A stretch of 6,865 nt of DNA from Trueperaceae bacterium (GTDB lineage: Bacteria > Deinococcota > Deinococci > Deinococcales > Trueperaceae): positions 1 through 6,865 of the forward strand of contig SLSQ01000138.1 in NCBI GenBank assembly GCA_007130355.1, written 5' to 3'. The notes under the pieces are model-generated. The model was not told the DNA's origin. It did no database searches and worked only from the letters and a program-made list of their open reading frames with translations. This document shows, piece after piece, positions 1 through 5,945 of the stretch. The translations under genes were made by a program, and so were the position numbers. The first letter of the stretch is position 1; every line of letters begins with the position of its first letter.

Positions 1-17
1 CCCCGCGGCGCAGGCCC

Positions 18-221
18 TCAGGCCAGGCTGCGGCGGCCCTTGAGGGTGCGGCGCGCGTCGCCACGCAGGCCCAGCAGGCCGGCGAACGCCCGCATGGGAC
101 GTGCGGCCGGCTCGGCCGCGCGTTCGGCACGGCGCGCTTCGCGGACCCGGACCAGGTGCTCGGTGGTGGCGCGCAGCTGCTCCTGGCGGTCCTTCATGAG
201 GTAGATGTCGATGTCGTGCAT
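18..221 (-). CDS. Small basic protein of unknown function (67 aa)
   Basis: I do not recognise this protein. It starts MHDIDIYLMKDRQEQL. Residues about 8-40 are rich in Arg, Glu, Ala and Leu and should form one charged amphipathic helix. The last 25 residues are strongly basic (RRTLKGRRSLA at the end). There is no Cys, no signal peptide and no membrane segment. I chose the ATG at 221 because a purine-rich GGAAGGAA ribosome site lies just upstream and because a longer in-frame reading would run through the AT-rich promoter-like patch at 297-302. It ends in TGA at 18-20. The nearest upstream co-directional gene ends at 370, leaving a 148-bp spacer, so the gene probably has its own promoter. The composition would suit binding to nucleic acid or a protein partner, but that is a guess. 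I am fairly sure it is coding and have no confident function. Confidence 0.6.
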   Translation of the reverse strand: MHDIDIYLMKDRQEQLRATTEHLVRVREARRAERAAEPAARPMRAFAGLLGLRGDARRTLKGRRSLA

Positions 222-296
222 GGGAGGTTCCTTCCGAGGCCCTCGGCAGGGCCGGATGCGTCGTTTCGGACGCCGCGGTGGCGACGCCGAACACTG

Positions 297-302
297 AATA
301 TA
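297..302 (-). promoter_or_regulatory. Candidate -10 element for the 67-aa gene
   Basis: On the minus strand this hexamer reads TATATT and is preceded directly by TG. It sits in the only clear AT-rich patch of the window, about 76 bases upstream of the ATG at 221. No good -35 box is visible at 16-18 bp spacing; the nearest options are TTCGGT at 18 bp and TTGCGC at 13 bp. A promoter with a dominant -10 element, or one needing an activator, would explain this. The call rests on position and base composition. Confidence 0.35.
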
Positions 303-311
303 CACCATGGA

Positions 312-321
312 TTGCGCGCAA
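312..321. repeat. 10-bp perfect palindrome TTGCGCGCAA
   Basis: The palindrome is perfect over 10 bp and lies directly upstream of the candidate -10 element, in the -20 to -35 region of the putative minus-strand promoter. A dimeric regulator could bind there, but palindromes made of GC and CG steps are expected by chance in DNA this GC-rich. Confidence 0.25.
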
Positions 322-369
322 CCGAACCGTGGGCTACCGACCGACGACGCGACGCTCCCGGCCGATCGC

Positions 370-1134
370 TCAGGCGGCTTCGTCGCCCACCGCATCGGGC
401 ACGGCGCTCAGGTAGCGGCTGGCCGGAACCCGGATCGGCATGAAGTACACGTCGTCGCCGCGCGCCCGCGCGAACGCGGCCAGGTCGGCGGCGAACCGGG
501 AGGCGTACGCCTCGGTCGCCTCGAACCCGCGGGGCAGGACCACCCGGTTCCGGCCGGTCCAGTACCGTCGCGAGCGCTCGCTCGCGACGCTGGTCGCCCC
601 CCAGAAGACGCGGGTCGGCAGCTCGACCAGCAGGTCGCTCCACACCTCCGCCAGACGCAGGTCGAAGAACGGCTGCGTGAACAGCCCGGACGCCCCCGCG
701 TCGAGCTTGCGGGCCGCGTAGGCGAGTTCGGCACGAAACCCTTGCCGGTACGGATCGAGCGCCGCGTAGGTCGTGAGGTCCGGCCGTTCGCTCCGAAGGC
801 GCCGAAGCAGGGCGACCGCGTCGGTGTCGAACACGGGCCGGCTCATGTCGACCGGAGGATCGCCGTGCACGACCAGGACCTCGTCGATCCCGGCGCGATC
901 GACGGCGTCCAGGAACGGGAGCGGTCCGTCCGGATCGACGTCGGTCGCCCGCAGGTGCGGGATCGCGCGCAGGCCCCGAGCCCGGGCACGGGCGCACGCC
1001 TCCCACGACCGCAGGTCGAACCGCACCAGGTCGGGCACGTTCACCGTGTCCACCCCGGGCAGCTCGGCGAGATCGTCGAGCTGCGTGGCGAACGCCTGCT
1101 CGCTTCTGGGGATCAGCTCGACGGAGACGCGCAT
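370..1134 (-). CDS. Methylenetetrahydrofolate reductase family protein, short divergent form
   Basis: This 254-residue protein looks like a cytoplasmic TIM barrel of the MTHFR (MetF) family. That family uses FAD to reduce 5,10-methylene-THF to 5-methyl-THF, supplying methyl groups to methionine synthase. Visible family features are the strand-1 acidic residue (VELIPR, E6; compare EFFPP in MetF), PHLRATD at 59-65 (compare PHLTCID), HGDPP at 90-94 (compare RGD), and the best match, KLDAGASGLFTQPFFD at 143-158, where Q154 matches the folate-contacting Gln of TQFFFD. It is about 40 residues shorter than E. coli MetF, and several cofactor loops differ (VELIP for EFFPP, HGD for RGD). The start at 1134 is chosen because the homology begins immediately after it; an earlier ATG at 1233 would overlap the upstream gene and add only Arg/Thr-rich sequence. 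It is the last gene of the block, 10 bp after its neighbour. Membership is clear; the exact substrate is not. Confidence 0.85.
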   Translation of the reverse strand: MRVSVELIPRSEQAFATQLDDLAELPGVDTVNVPDLVRFDLRSWEACARARARGLRAIPHLRATDVDPDGPLPFLDAVDRAGIDEVLVVHGDPPVDMSRPVFDTDAVALLRRLRSERPDLTTYAALDPYRQGFRAELAYAARKLDAGASGLFTQPFFDLRLAEVWSDLLVELPTRVFWGATSVASERSRRYWTGRNRVVLPRGFEATEAYASRFAADLAAFARARGDDVYFMPIRVPASRYLSAVPDAVGDEAA

Positions 1135-1144
1135 GCGCGCAAGC

Positions 1145-1450
1145 CTATCGCGCGTCGTCGTCGGGGACGTCGTACGGCGCGCCGGGTGGCGCGCCGTGCG
1201 GCGCGCCTTCCGCGCGCTCGGAGCCGCCCGCACCGTCCTCCTCGTCCTCGGGATCGTCCGGCCGGTCGCGCGCCGTCCAGCGCAGCAGGCCGCCGATCGT
1301 CATCAGAGCGAGGGCGACCGGGATCGGGTCGCCCTGCACCAGGTCGAGCGCGAACGCCGCGCGGGCGATGCCGAGGACCACGAACACGGCGCCGCCGATC
1401 AAGAAGAAGGCGGCGAAGCCGCGGTACGTCCGTTTCGCCTTCGGCGTCAT
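1145..1450 (-). CDS. Small two-helix membrane protein with acidic proline-rich tail
   Basis: This 101-residue protein is not one I can name. A short basic N-terminus (MTPKAKRTYR) leads into hydrophobic helix 1 (about 11-35), a short loop, and helix 2 (about 42-57), followed by RWTARDR. Positive charges flank the helices at the N-terminus and after helix 2, so both ends probably face the cytoplasm. The remaining 40 residues are disordered: a run of Asp and Glu (PDDPEDEED), then three four-residue units (GAPH, GAPP, GAPY at 82-93). The ATG overlaps the stop of the upstream tag gene in an ATGA, and the run GGGGGAGG lies just before it, so translation is probably coupled. The MTHFR-like gene starts 10 bp after its stop. 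Its function may be linked to a neighbour, but nothing in the sequence shows which. Confidence 0.75.
   Translation of the reverse strand: MTPKAKRTYRGFAAFFLIGGAVFVVLGIARAAFALDLVQGDPIPVALALMTIGGLLRWTARDRPDDPEDEEDGAGGSERAEGAPHGAPPGAPYDVPDDDAR
1172..1207 (-). repeat. Three 12-bp units, each beginning GGCGCGCC
   Basis: On the minus strand three 12-bp units follow one another, each opening with the 8-bp palindrome GGCGCGCC (plus-strand positions 1200-1207, 1188-1195 and 1176-1183). The last four bases of the units differ. They encode GAPH, GAPP and GAPY in the tail of the small membrane protein. The exact 12-bp spacing and the identical GAP codons suggest expansion by slippage or unequal exchange within the gene. 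Confidence 0.8.
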
Positions 1451-2073
1451 GCGCCTCCCCCTTCCGCCGCCGTGCCTGCCGTGCCCCCGGTCCGGTCCGC
1501 TGCGCGCCGGAAGCAGCCCGCATCGTGGTCGCGGACCAGACCGGTCGCCTGCATGTGGGCGTAGACGACGGTGGGGCCCACGAAGCGGAACCCCCGCCCC
1601 TTGAGGGCGGCCGCCGCCCGTCGCGACGCCGGGATCTCGCCGGGCGCCGCCACGCCGGGCGGGCGACGCGGCTGCCGGTCGGCGTCGGTCAGAAAGGCGT
1701 CGAGCGTCTCCTGCAGGCCGGGCCCCTCCTCCTCGAGCTCGAGGAAGGCGCGCGCGTTGGTCACCACCGCGCGGAGCTTGGCGCGGTTACGGATCAGGGA
1801 CGGGTCGCGCATCCAGCGGTCGACGTCGGCCTCGCTCCGGGCCGCGAGCCGTTCCGGATCCAGACCATCGAGTTCGGCCCGGAACGCCGCGCGCTTCCCG
1901 AGCACGACCCGCCACGAGAGGCCGGCCTGCATCGTCTCGAGCGCCAGATGCTCGAACGCCGCGCCTGCGTCGCGCGGCGGCAGCCCCCACTCGTCGTCGT
2001 GGTAGCGGAGCAGCAGCGGATCGATCCCCGTCCAGGCGCAGCGCGGACGTTCGTGGGTCGCGTCGCGGCTCAC
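1447..2073 (-). CDS. tag: DNA-3-methyladenine glycosylase I
   Basis: This base-excision repair enzyme (208 aa) removes N3-methyladenine from alkylated DNA and leaves an abasic site. The family hallmarks are present. RCAWTGIDPLLLRYHDDEWG at 11-30 contains two of the four zinc ligands, C12 and H25, plus the conserved Tyr24. E46 and W54 (ETMQAGLSW) match the Glu and Trp of the E. coli base pocket. GFRFVGPTVVYAHMQATGLV at 161-180 is the signature block, and RDHDAGC gives the last two zinc ligands, H183 and C187. The GTG start at 2073 is preferred because it overlaps the TGA of the upstream gene (GTGA) and lies just before the first conserved residues. The stop overlaps the next start (ATGA). Length matches the family, with a short Gly/Ala-rich tail. 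Nothing key is missing, so the enzyme should be active. Confidence 0.95.
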   Translation of the reverse strand: MSRDATHERPRCAWTGIDPLLLRYHDDEWGLPPRDAGAAFEHLALETMQAGLSWRVVLGKRAAFRAELDGLDPERLAARSEADVDRWMRDPSLIRNRAKLRAVVTNARAFLELEEEGPGLQETLDAFLTDADRQPRRPPGVAAPGEIPASRRAAAALKGRGFRFVGPTVVYAHMQATGLVRDHDAGCFRRAADRTGGTAGTAAEGGGA

Positions 2074-2759
2074 GTCGGCACGACGTAGCGCGCCATGAGC
2101 ACGAAGTGGCAGGCGCTCCCCCCGAGCACGAACAGGTGCCACAACTCGTGGTACCCGAACACGCCGGGAACGGGGTCGGGCCGCTTGGTGGCGTACACGA
2201 TCGCGCCGAGCGAGTACACGACCCCGCCCGATACCAGCCAGGCCAGGGCCGGGGCCGGCAACGCCTGGACCAGCGGGTTCAACGCCAGCAGCGCCATCCA
2301 GCCCATGCCGAGGTAGAGGCCGGTCGAGATCCAACGCGGGGCGCCGATCCACACCAGCTTGAACAGCACGCCGAGCGTCGCCAGCCCCCACGCGACGGCG
2401 AACACCGTCCAGCCGACCCACGGGTGCGATTCGTTCAAGGTGACCAGCGCGATCGGCGTGTACGAGCCGGCGATCAGCACGAAGATGGCGGCGTGGTCGA
2501 AGACGCGCAGGCGCCGGAGCGCGGCCGCCCCCACCCGCGCCGCGTGCAACAGCGTGCTCGCCGAGAACAGCACGACCAGGCTGACGCCGTACACGAGGGC
2601 GCTGGCCACGCGCCACGGATCGTCGCCGGCCAGCGCCACGAGCACCGCGGTCCCGATCAGGCCGAGGATCGCACCGATCCCGTGGGTGAGCGCGTTGACC
2701 GGCTCGCGCAGCCGACTCAGGCCGCACGGCAGGTTCGGAGCGGGGGATGCCGGAGTCAT
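2070..2759 (-). CDS. trhA: Hemolysin III / TrhA (PAQR family) membrane protein
   Basis: This 229-residue, seven-helix integral membrane protein belongs to the bacterial branch of the PAQR family (hemolysin III, YqfA, TrhA). Family motifs appear in order: EPVNALTHGIGA at 19-30, SASTLLHA at 66-73, FDHAAIFVLIAGSYTP at 87-102, and YHELWHLF at 203-210. The conserved Ser68, His72, Asp88 and the His204/His208 pair (HxxxH) are the residues that form the metal-dependent hydrolase-like centre in PAQR proteins. Bacterial members have been linked to membrane homeostasis; the name hemolysin is historical. The ATG at 2759 lies 9 bp after the stop of the sulfurtransferase gene, with only a close GGGG as ribosome site, so translational coupling is likely. 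The stop overlaps the tag start in a GTGA. The family call is certain; the cellular role of this copy is not known. Confidence 0.93.
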   Translation of the reverse strand: MTPASPAPNLPCGLSRLREPVNALTHGIGAILGLIGTAVLVALAGDDPWRVASALVYGVSLVVLFSASTLLHAARVGAAALRRLRVFDHAAIFVLIAGSYTPIALVTLNESHPWVGWTVFAVAWGLATLGVLFKLVWIGAPRWISTGLYLGMGWMALLALNPLVQALPAPALAWLVSGGVVYSLGAIVYATKRPDPVPGVFGYHELWHLFVLGGSACHFVLMARYVVPT

Positions 2760-2768
2760 GGCCCCATT

Positions 2769-3668
2769 CTAGGCTCCATCGGAGCGTGCACGGTGTGCGC
2801 CGGGGGCGATCCGTTCGCTTCCCGCCTCGGCGTCGCCGGTCGCGACCGGCCGTTCCGGACGGGAGCACCAGTCGCTCCACGATCCGGCGTAGAGTCGCGG
2901 TTCCGGAAGGCCGGCCACCCGCATCGCGAGCGCCAGGTGCGCCGCCGTGACGCCCGAGCCGCACATCACGATCGCGTCCCGACCCTGCGTCGCTCCTCCG
3001 AGGCGGTCCCGCAGCGCCGCGGGCGGGAGGAAGCGGCCGTCCCCGTCGAGCGACCCGGCGAACGGCCGGTTCCAGGCGCCCGGCACGTGCCCGGCGACCG
3101 GATCGATCGGTTCCGTCTCGCCCCGGTAGCGCTCCGGCGCCCGGGCGTCCACCACCCGCACCGTCGGATCGTCCAGCCGACGCGCCACCTCGTCCGCGTC
3201 GACGAGCGCCGATCGGTCCGGACGCGCGGCGTGGTCGGCGGGCGGCCATGCGACGAGGGCGTCGTCGAGCGGTCCCCCCGCCCGGTCCCACGCCGCCATG
3301 CCACCGTCCAGGATGCGCACCCGTTCGTGCCCGATCCAGCGCAGCAACCACCAGACGCGTGCGGCGAAGGCGCCGCCGGCGTCGTCGTAGGCGACCACCT
3401 CGTGCCCCTCGCCGATGCCGGCCGCCGCCAGGCGTGCGGCGAACGCGTCCGGATCGGGCAGGGGATGCCGACCCCCGCGTCCGTCGTGCGCGAGAGGTCC
3501 GGTCAGGTCCTCCTCGAGGTCGAGGTGGACCGCGCCGGGCAGGTGCGCCCGTTCGTAGGCGCGGCGTCCTGCGGCGGGGTCGGAGAGGTCGGCGCGGGCG
3601 TCGACGATGCGCAAATCGGCGTCGCCGAGGCGGCCCAGGAGCGCGTCCGGTGCGATGAGCGGATCCAT
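2769..3668 (-). CDS. Two-domain rhodanese: thiosulfate / 3-mercaptopyruvate sulfurtransferase
   Basis: This 299-residue cytoplasmic enzyme has two tandem rhodanese domains. The N-terminal one (about 1-145) carries VDARADLSD and HLPGAVHLDLE but has Asp95 (YDDAGG) where a catalytic Cys would be, as is normal for the structural half. The C-terminal one (about 155-280) has VVDARAPERYRGETEPID, the GHVPGAWN segment, and the active loop MCGSGVTA with nucleophile Cys236. The CGSGVTA loop is typical of the SseA/mercaptopyruvate group, so 3-mercaptopyruvate is a better guess than thiosulfate; thiosulfate use cannot be excluded. WSDWCSRPERPVATG at 264-278 is the usual end of the fold, followed by a disordered tail of about 20 residues. 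The ATG at 3668 is 9 bp after the upstream MFS stop and has only a weak ribosome site. All catalytic features are present. Confidence 0.93.
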   Translation of the reverse strand: MDPLIAPDALLGRLGDADLRIVDARADLSDPAAGRRAYERAHLPGAVHLDLEEDLTGPLAHDGRGGRHPLPDPDAFAARLAAAGIGEGHEVVAYDDAGGAFAARVWWLLRWIGHERVRILDGGMAAWDRAGGPLDDALVAWPPADHAARPDRSALVDADEVARRLDDPTVRVVDARAPERYRGETEPIDPVAGHVPGAWNRPFAGSLDGDGRFLPPAALRDRLGGATQGRDAIVMCGSGVTAAHLALAMRVAGLPEPRLYAGSWSDWCSRPERPVATGDAEAGSERIAPGAHRARSDGA

Positions 3669-3677
3669 GGTCCGAGT

Positions 3678-4934
3678 CTAGGCGTTCGGGCCGACCCGCT
3701 CGGTGTCCGCCGCCGCGGGCACCGAGCGGAAGGTGCGTGCCGCGACGGCCAAGGCGCAGGCCGTGAAGAGGGCGGCGGCGAAGAACGGCATCCCAGGAAC
3801 CTGAACGGGCGCCCCCTCGCCGGTGAACGCACCGAACAACCCGCCCGCCACGAGCGGCGCCACGACCGCCGCCGCCGCGAGCGCCGAGGTCACCGCGCCC
3901 TGGACCGAGCCCTGCCGCTCCGTCGGAACCGATCCGGCGATCAGGCTCTGGATCGCCGGTTGGGCGAGGGCTCCGAGCCCGCCCGGCGCGATCGCGAGCA
4001 GGAGCCAGATCCCGCGGTCGGCGAGGCCGTACGCCACGAACGACGCGGCGAGCACGCTCAGCCCGGCCACGGCGACGCGACGCTCGCCCCAGCGGGCGAC
4101 CGCGGGCCGCACCAGCGCCCCCTGCACGACGATCGCGACCACGCCGACCCAGGCCAGCGCCAGTCCGTTCGCGCCGGCCCCCCAGCCGTAGCGCCAATCG
4201 GTGTAGAGGACGAAGACCGACTCCATCCCACGCTGTCCCAGGACCGCCAGCGCCAGCGCCACCGCCAGGCCGGCGGCGATCGGGTGCTCGCGCAGCGCCG
4301 CGAGCGCCCGGAACGGATCGGCCCGACGCCACGAGAACGGTCGCCGCCGCTCCGCAGGAAGCGACTCCGGAAGGACGAACAGCCCGTAGAGGAGGTTCAC
4401 GCCCGCGACCGCCGCCGAGACCAGGAACGGCAGGTGCAACCCCAGCTCGCCGAGCGCGCCGCCGAGCGCGGGACCCGCGACGAAGCCGACGCCGAACGCG
4501 ACCCCGACCAGGCCGAAGTTGCGCGCCCGGGTGGCCTCCGTGGACACGTCCGCGACGTAGGCGTTGCCGGCGGTGAGGGTGGCTCCTGCGACGCCGGCCG
4601 CCAAGCGGGCCACGAAGGCCCAGGCCAGCGTCGGGGCGAACGCCAGCGCGAGGTAGCTGAGTCCGAACCCCCCGAGCGAGATCAGGATCACCGGACGGCG
4701 ACCGAACCGGTCGGACAGCGCTCCGAGCAGCGGCGCGCAGAGGAACTGCATCGCCGCGTACCCGCCCGCCAGCGCCGCGTACCACGGGGCGGCGGCGCTG
4801 GCGTCGTCGCCGAGGAACGAAGCGATGAGCTTCGGCAGCACCGGGATCACCACCCCGATGCCGAACACGTCGAGGAACAGGGTGACCAGCACGAACCCCA
4901 TGCCGGCCGAGCGCGTGCGCCCGTTCGCGTTCAC
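3678..4934 (-). CDS. MFS multidrug/tetracycline-type efflux antiporter (TetA-like, DHA1)
   Basis: This 418-residue inner-membrane transporter should have 12 helices. It matches the TetA/DHA1 drug:H+ antiporters. LDVFGIGVVIPVLPKL in helix 1 (21-36) carries the conserved Asp22. YAAMQFLCAPLLGALSDRFG, running into GRRP, includes motif A (71-81). R100 in VARLAAGVAGA matches motif B, and GFVAGPALGG at 150-159 is the antiporter motif C of helix 5. Two halves are separated by a charged loop around residues 195-215 (ERRRPFSWRRADPF). The GTG start at 4934 is chosen because a strong purine run (GGGGAGGGGGAG, 4938-4949) precedes it; an upstream ATG at 5111 would place about 59 non-hydrophobic residues ahead of helix 1 and overlap the divergent gene. 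It is the first gene of the block. Family resemblance does not establish tetracycline as the substrate. Confidence 0.9.
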   Translation of the reverse strand: MNANGRTRSAGMGFVLVTLFLDVFGIGVVIPVLPKLIASFLGDDASAAAPWYAALAGGYAAMQFLCAPLLGALSDRFGRRPVILISLGGFGLSYLALAFAPTLAWAFVARLAAGVAGATLTAGNAYVADVSTEATRARNFGLVGVAFGVGFVAGPALGGALGELGLHLPFLVSAAVAGVNLLYGLFVLPESLPAERRRPFSWRRADPFRALAALREHPIAAGLAVALALAVLGQRGMESVFVLYTDWRYGWGAGANGLALAWVGVVAIVVQGALVRPAVARWGERRVAVAGLSVLAASFVAYGLADRGIWLLLAIAPGGLGALAQPAIQSLIAGSVPTERQGSVQGAVTSALAAAAVVAPLVAGGLFGAFTGEGAPVQVPGMPFFAAALFTACALAVAARTFRSVPAAADTERVGPNA

Positions 4935-5022
4935 GGTCTCCCCCTCCCCGCAGCGTGCGCCGCCCGGAGATGCTAGCACCGGCCGGACGGAACGACATCG
5001 GTCGCCGGGGGCCGCGGCTACG
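4935..5022. promoter_or_regulatory. Divergent promoter region
   Basis: These 88 bp separate the start of the minus-strand block from the start of the plus-strand pair, so both promoters should lie here or within the coding ends. In the middle is the palindrome TGCTAGCA (4971-4978). Read on the minus strand it gives TAGCAT (4970-4975), an acceptable TAnnnT -10 box about 35 bp upstream of the GTG at 4934. On the plus strand it gives TAGCAC, 44 bp upstream of the ATG at 5023. No convincing -35 box is seen for either. The small overlap of possible promoters would tie the two transcripts together. This is positional inference. Confidence 0.35.
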
Positions 5023-5925
5023 ATGGCGGCGGTGCACGATCCGACGGTCGACCTCCCCCGCATCGACAGCCCCACGAACCCTCGCGTCAAAGCGTGGGTG
5101 CGCCTCCGCAAGCGCCGCGAGCGCGACCGGACCGGAACGGTGCCGGTCGAGGGCGCCCGCGAGTCGGTCCGGGCGCTCGCCGCCGGCCGGGACCTCGTCG
5201 CGGCCTACTTCGCCCCGGAACTGTGGGGCGAGGCGGAGCGCGGCGCGGCGGCGACGCTCCGCGCCTCCGGCGTGCCGTGCTGGCGCCTCTCCCCCGCCGC
5301 CTTCGCGCGCGGAAGCGTGCGGGAGGGGCCCGACGGGATCGCCACGATCGTCCGCCCACCGGCGCACGCACTCGACGATCTGGACACGAGCGGTCCCGCC
5401 GCGCTGGTCGTGATCGCGGTCGGGACGCAGAAGCCGGGCAACCTCGGCGCCCTCGTCCGCAGCGCCGACGCGGCGGGCGCCACCGCGCTCGTCGCCAGCG
5501 GCTCGGAGGGTACCGACCCGTGGAACCCGGCGGCGGTGCGGGCCAGCATGGGCGCGGTGTTCGAACTTCCGGTCGCGACCGCGCCCGACCGAGCGGTGCG
5601 CGACTGGGCGCGCCGGCGGGGCCTGACCCTGGTCGCTACCGCGCCGGACGCCGAGCGGTCGTACTGGGACGCCGACCTGCGCGGACCGACGGCGATCGTG
5701 CTCGGTCCGGAGCACGAGGGGCTGCCCACCGCATGGCGCGACGCGGCCGACCTGCACGTCCGCGTGCCGATGGAGGGCGCCCGGTCGGCGGACAGCCTCA
5801 ACGTCGGCGTGACCGGCGCGCTCGTCGCGTTCGAGGCGGCACGCCAACGGCGGCACGACCGGCCGACGGCGCCGCGGGTCCCGGATCCGTCGTCCGCCTC
5901 GGTTCCGGAACCGACGGCGTCGTGA
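5023..5925 (+). CDS. SpoU/TrmH-family RNA 2'-O-ribose methyltransferase
   Basis: This 300-residue SAM-dependent enzyme methylates a ribose 2'-OH in RNA, most likely 23S rRNA. The N-terminal substrate-binding domain begins IDSPTNPRVKAWVRLRKRRE (14-33) and continues to VEGARESVRAL, the form seen in rRNA methyltransferases such as RlmB and AviRb/TsnR relatives. The SPOUT knot domain has motif 1 KPGNLGALVRSADAAGA (137-153, with Asn140 and catalytic Arg146), the linking DPWNPAAVRASMGAVF (165-180), motif 2 GPTAIVLGPEHEGLP (221-235) and motif 3 VRVPMEGARSADSLNVGVTG (246-265, with Asn260). A disordered tail of about 25 residues follows. The ATG at 5023 has a weak GGGGG ribosome site; a GTG at 5032 is an alternative that costs three residues. 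The stop overlaps the next gene in a GTGA. The target nucleotide cannot be read from sequence, and resistance methylases share this fold. Confidence 0.92.
   Translation: MAAVHDPTVDLPRIDSPTNPRVKAWVRLRKRRERDRTGTVPVEGARESVRALAAGRDLVAAYFAPELWGEAERGAAATLRASGVPCWRLSPAAFARGSVREGPDGIATIVRPPAHALDDLDTSGPAALVVIAVGTQKPGNLGALVRSADAAGATALVASGSEGTDPWNPAAVRASMGAVFELPVATAPDRAVRDWARRRGLTLVATAPDAERSYWDADLRGPTAIVLGPEHEGLPTAWRDAADLHVRVPMEGARSADSLNVGVTGALVAFEAARQRRHDRPTAPRVPDPSSASVPEPTAS
5899..5914. repeat. 16-bp perfect palindrome at the end of the methyltransferase gene
   Basis: TCGGTTCCGGAACCGA is its own reverse complement over all 16 bp and ends 8 bp before the GTG of the next gene. It lies within the codons for the disordered methyltransferase tail. 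The only purine run that could act as a ribosome site for the GTG at 5922 (GGAA, 5907-5910) is inside it. It could act as a dimer-binding site or as an RNA fold opened by ribosomes finishing the upstream gene, or it may be coincidence. Confidence 0.5.
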
Positions 5926-5945
5926 CCGACCGGGTGACCGACCGG
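5922..5945 (+). repeat. Exact 12-bp direct duplication at the gene start
   Basis: GTGACCGACCGG occurs twice in direct succession (5922-5933 and 5934-5945). Each copy begins with a possible GTG start, so the protein begins VTDR-VTDR or just VTDR. The duplication creates two in-frame starts four codons apart. Only the first forms the 4-bp overlap with the upstream stop. Confidence 0.9.

Larger units (their letters stand above)
222..369. other. Intergenic spacer and leader of the 67-aa gene
   Basis: This 148-bp gap separates the end of the six-gene minus-strand block from the next minus-strand gene. It holds the AT-rich patch at about 291-312, a 10-bp palindrome at 312-321, and a weak 5-bp stem (258-262 with 269-273, six-base loop) in what would be the leader of the small gene. 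I see no GC-rich stem followed by a T run on the minus strand, so no intrinsic terminator is visible after the stop at 370. The upstream operon may end Rho-dependently or read through. Confidence 0.5.

Noticed and set aside
258..273. Hairpin as an intrinsic terminator or riboswitch in the 222-369 spacer
   Set aside because: The stem has only five base pairs with a six-base loop, no T run follows it on the minus strand, and no known riboswitch core is visible.
307..2088. A plus-strand open frame of about 593 codons opposite the MTHFR-like, membrane and tag genes
   Set aside because: It shows no recognisable motif and an Arg/Pro-rich composition, while the opposite strand carries three genes with family motifs or coupled starts.
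3678..4934. Calling the MFS gene a tetracycline-resistance determinant on a mobile element
   Set aside because: Base composition and codon use match its neighbours, no mobile-element genes or flanking repeats are present, and TetA-like motifs are shared by many efflux pumps with other substrates.
2106..4976. A plus-strand open frame of about 956 codons antisense to the operon
   Set aside because: Its translation is low-complexity Arg/Pro/Gly/His with no domain, and it lies opposite three genes with clear family motifs. It is a shadow of their codon usage.
1447..5856. A continuous minus-strand open frame of about 1,469 codons
   Set aside because: Only its end (1447-2073) is a real gene, tag. 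The rest is Arg/Gly/Ala-rich and crosses four better-supported genes in other frames. Long open frames like this are expected in very GC-rich DNA where stop codons are rare.
5023..5925. Calling the RNA methyltransferase an antibiotic self-resistance gene (TsnR/AviRb type)
   Set aside because: The fold and motifs are shared with housekeeping rRNA methylases, and no antibiotic biosynthesis genes are nearby.
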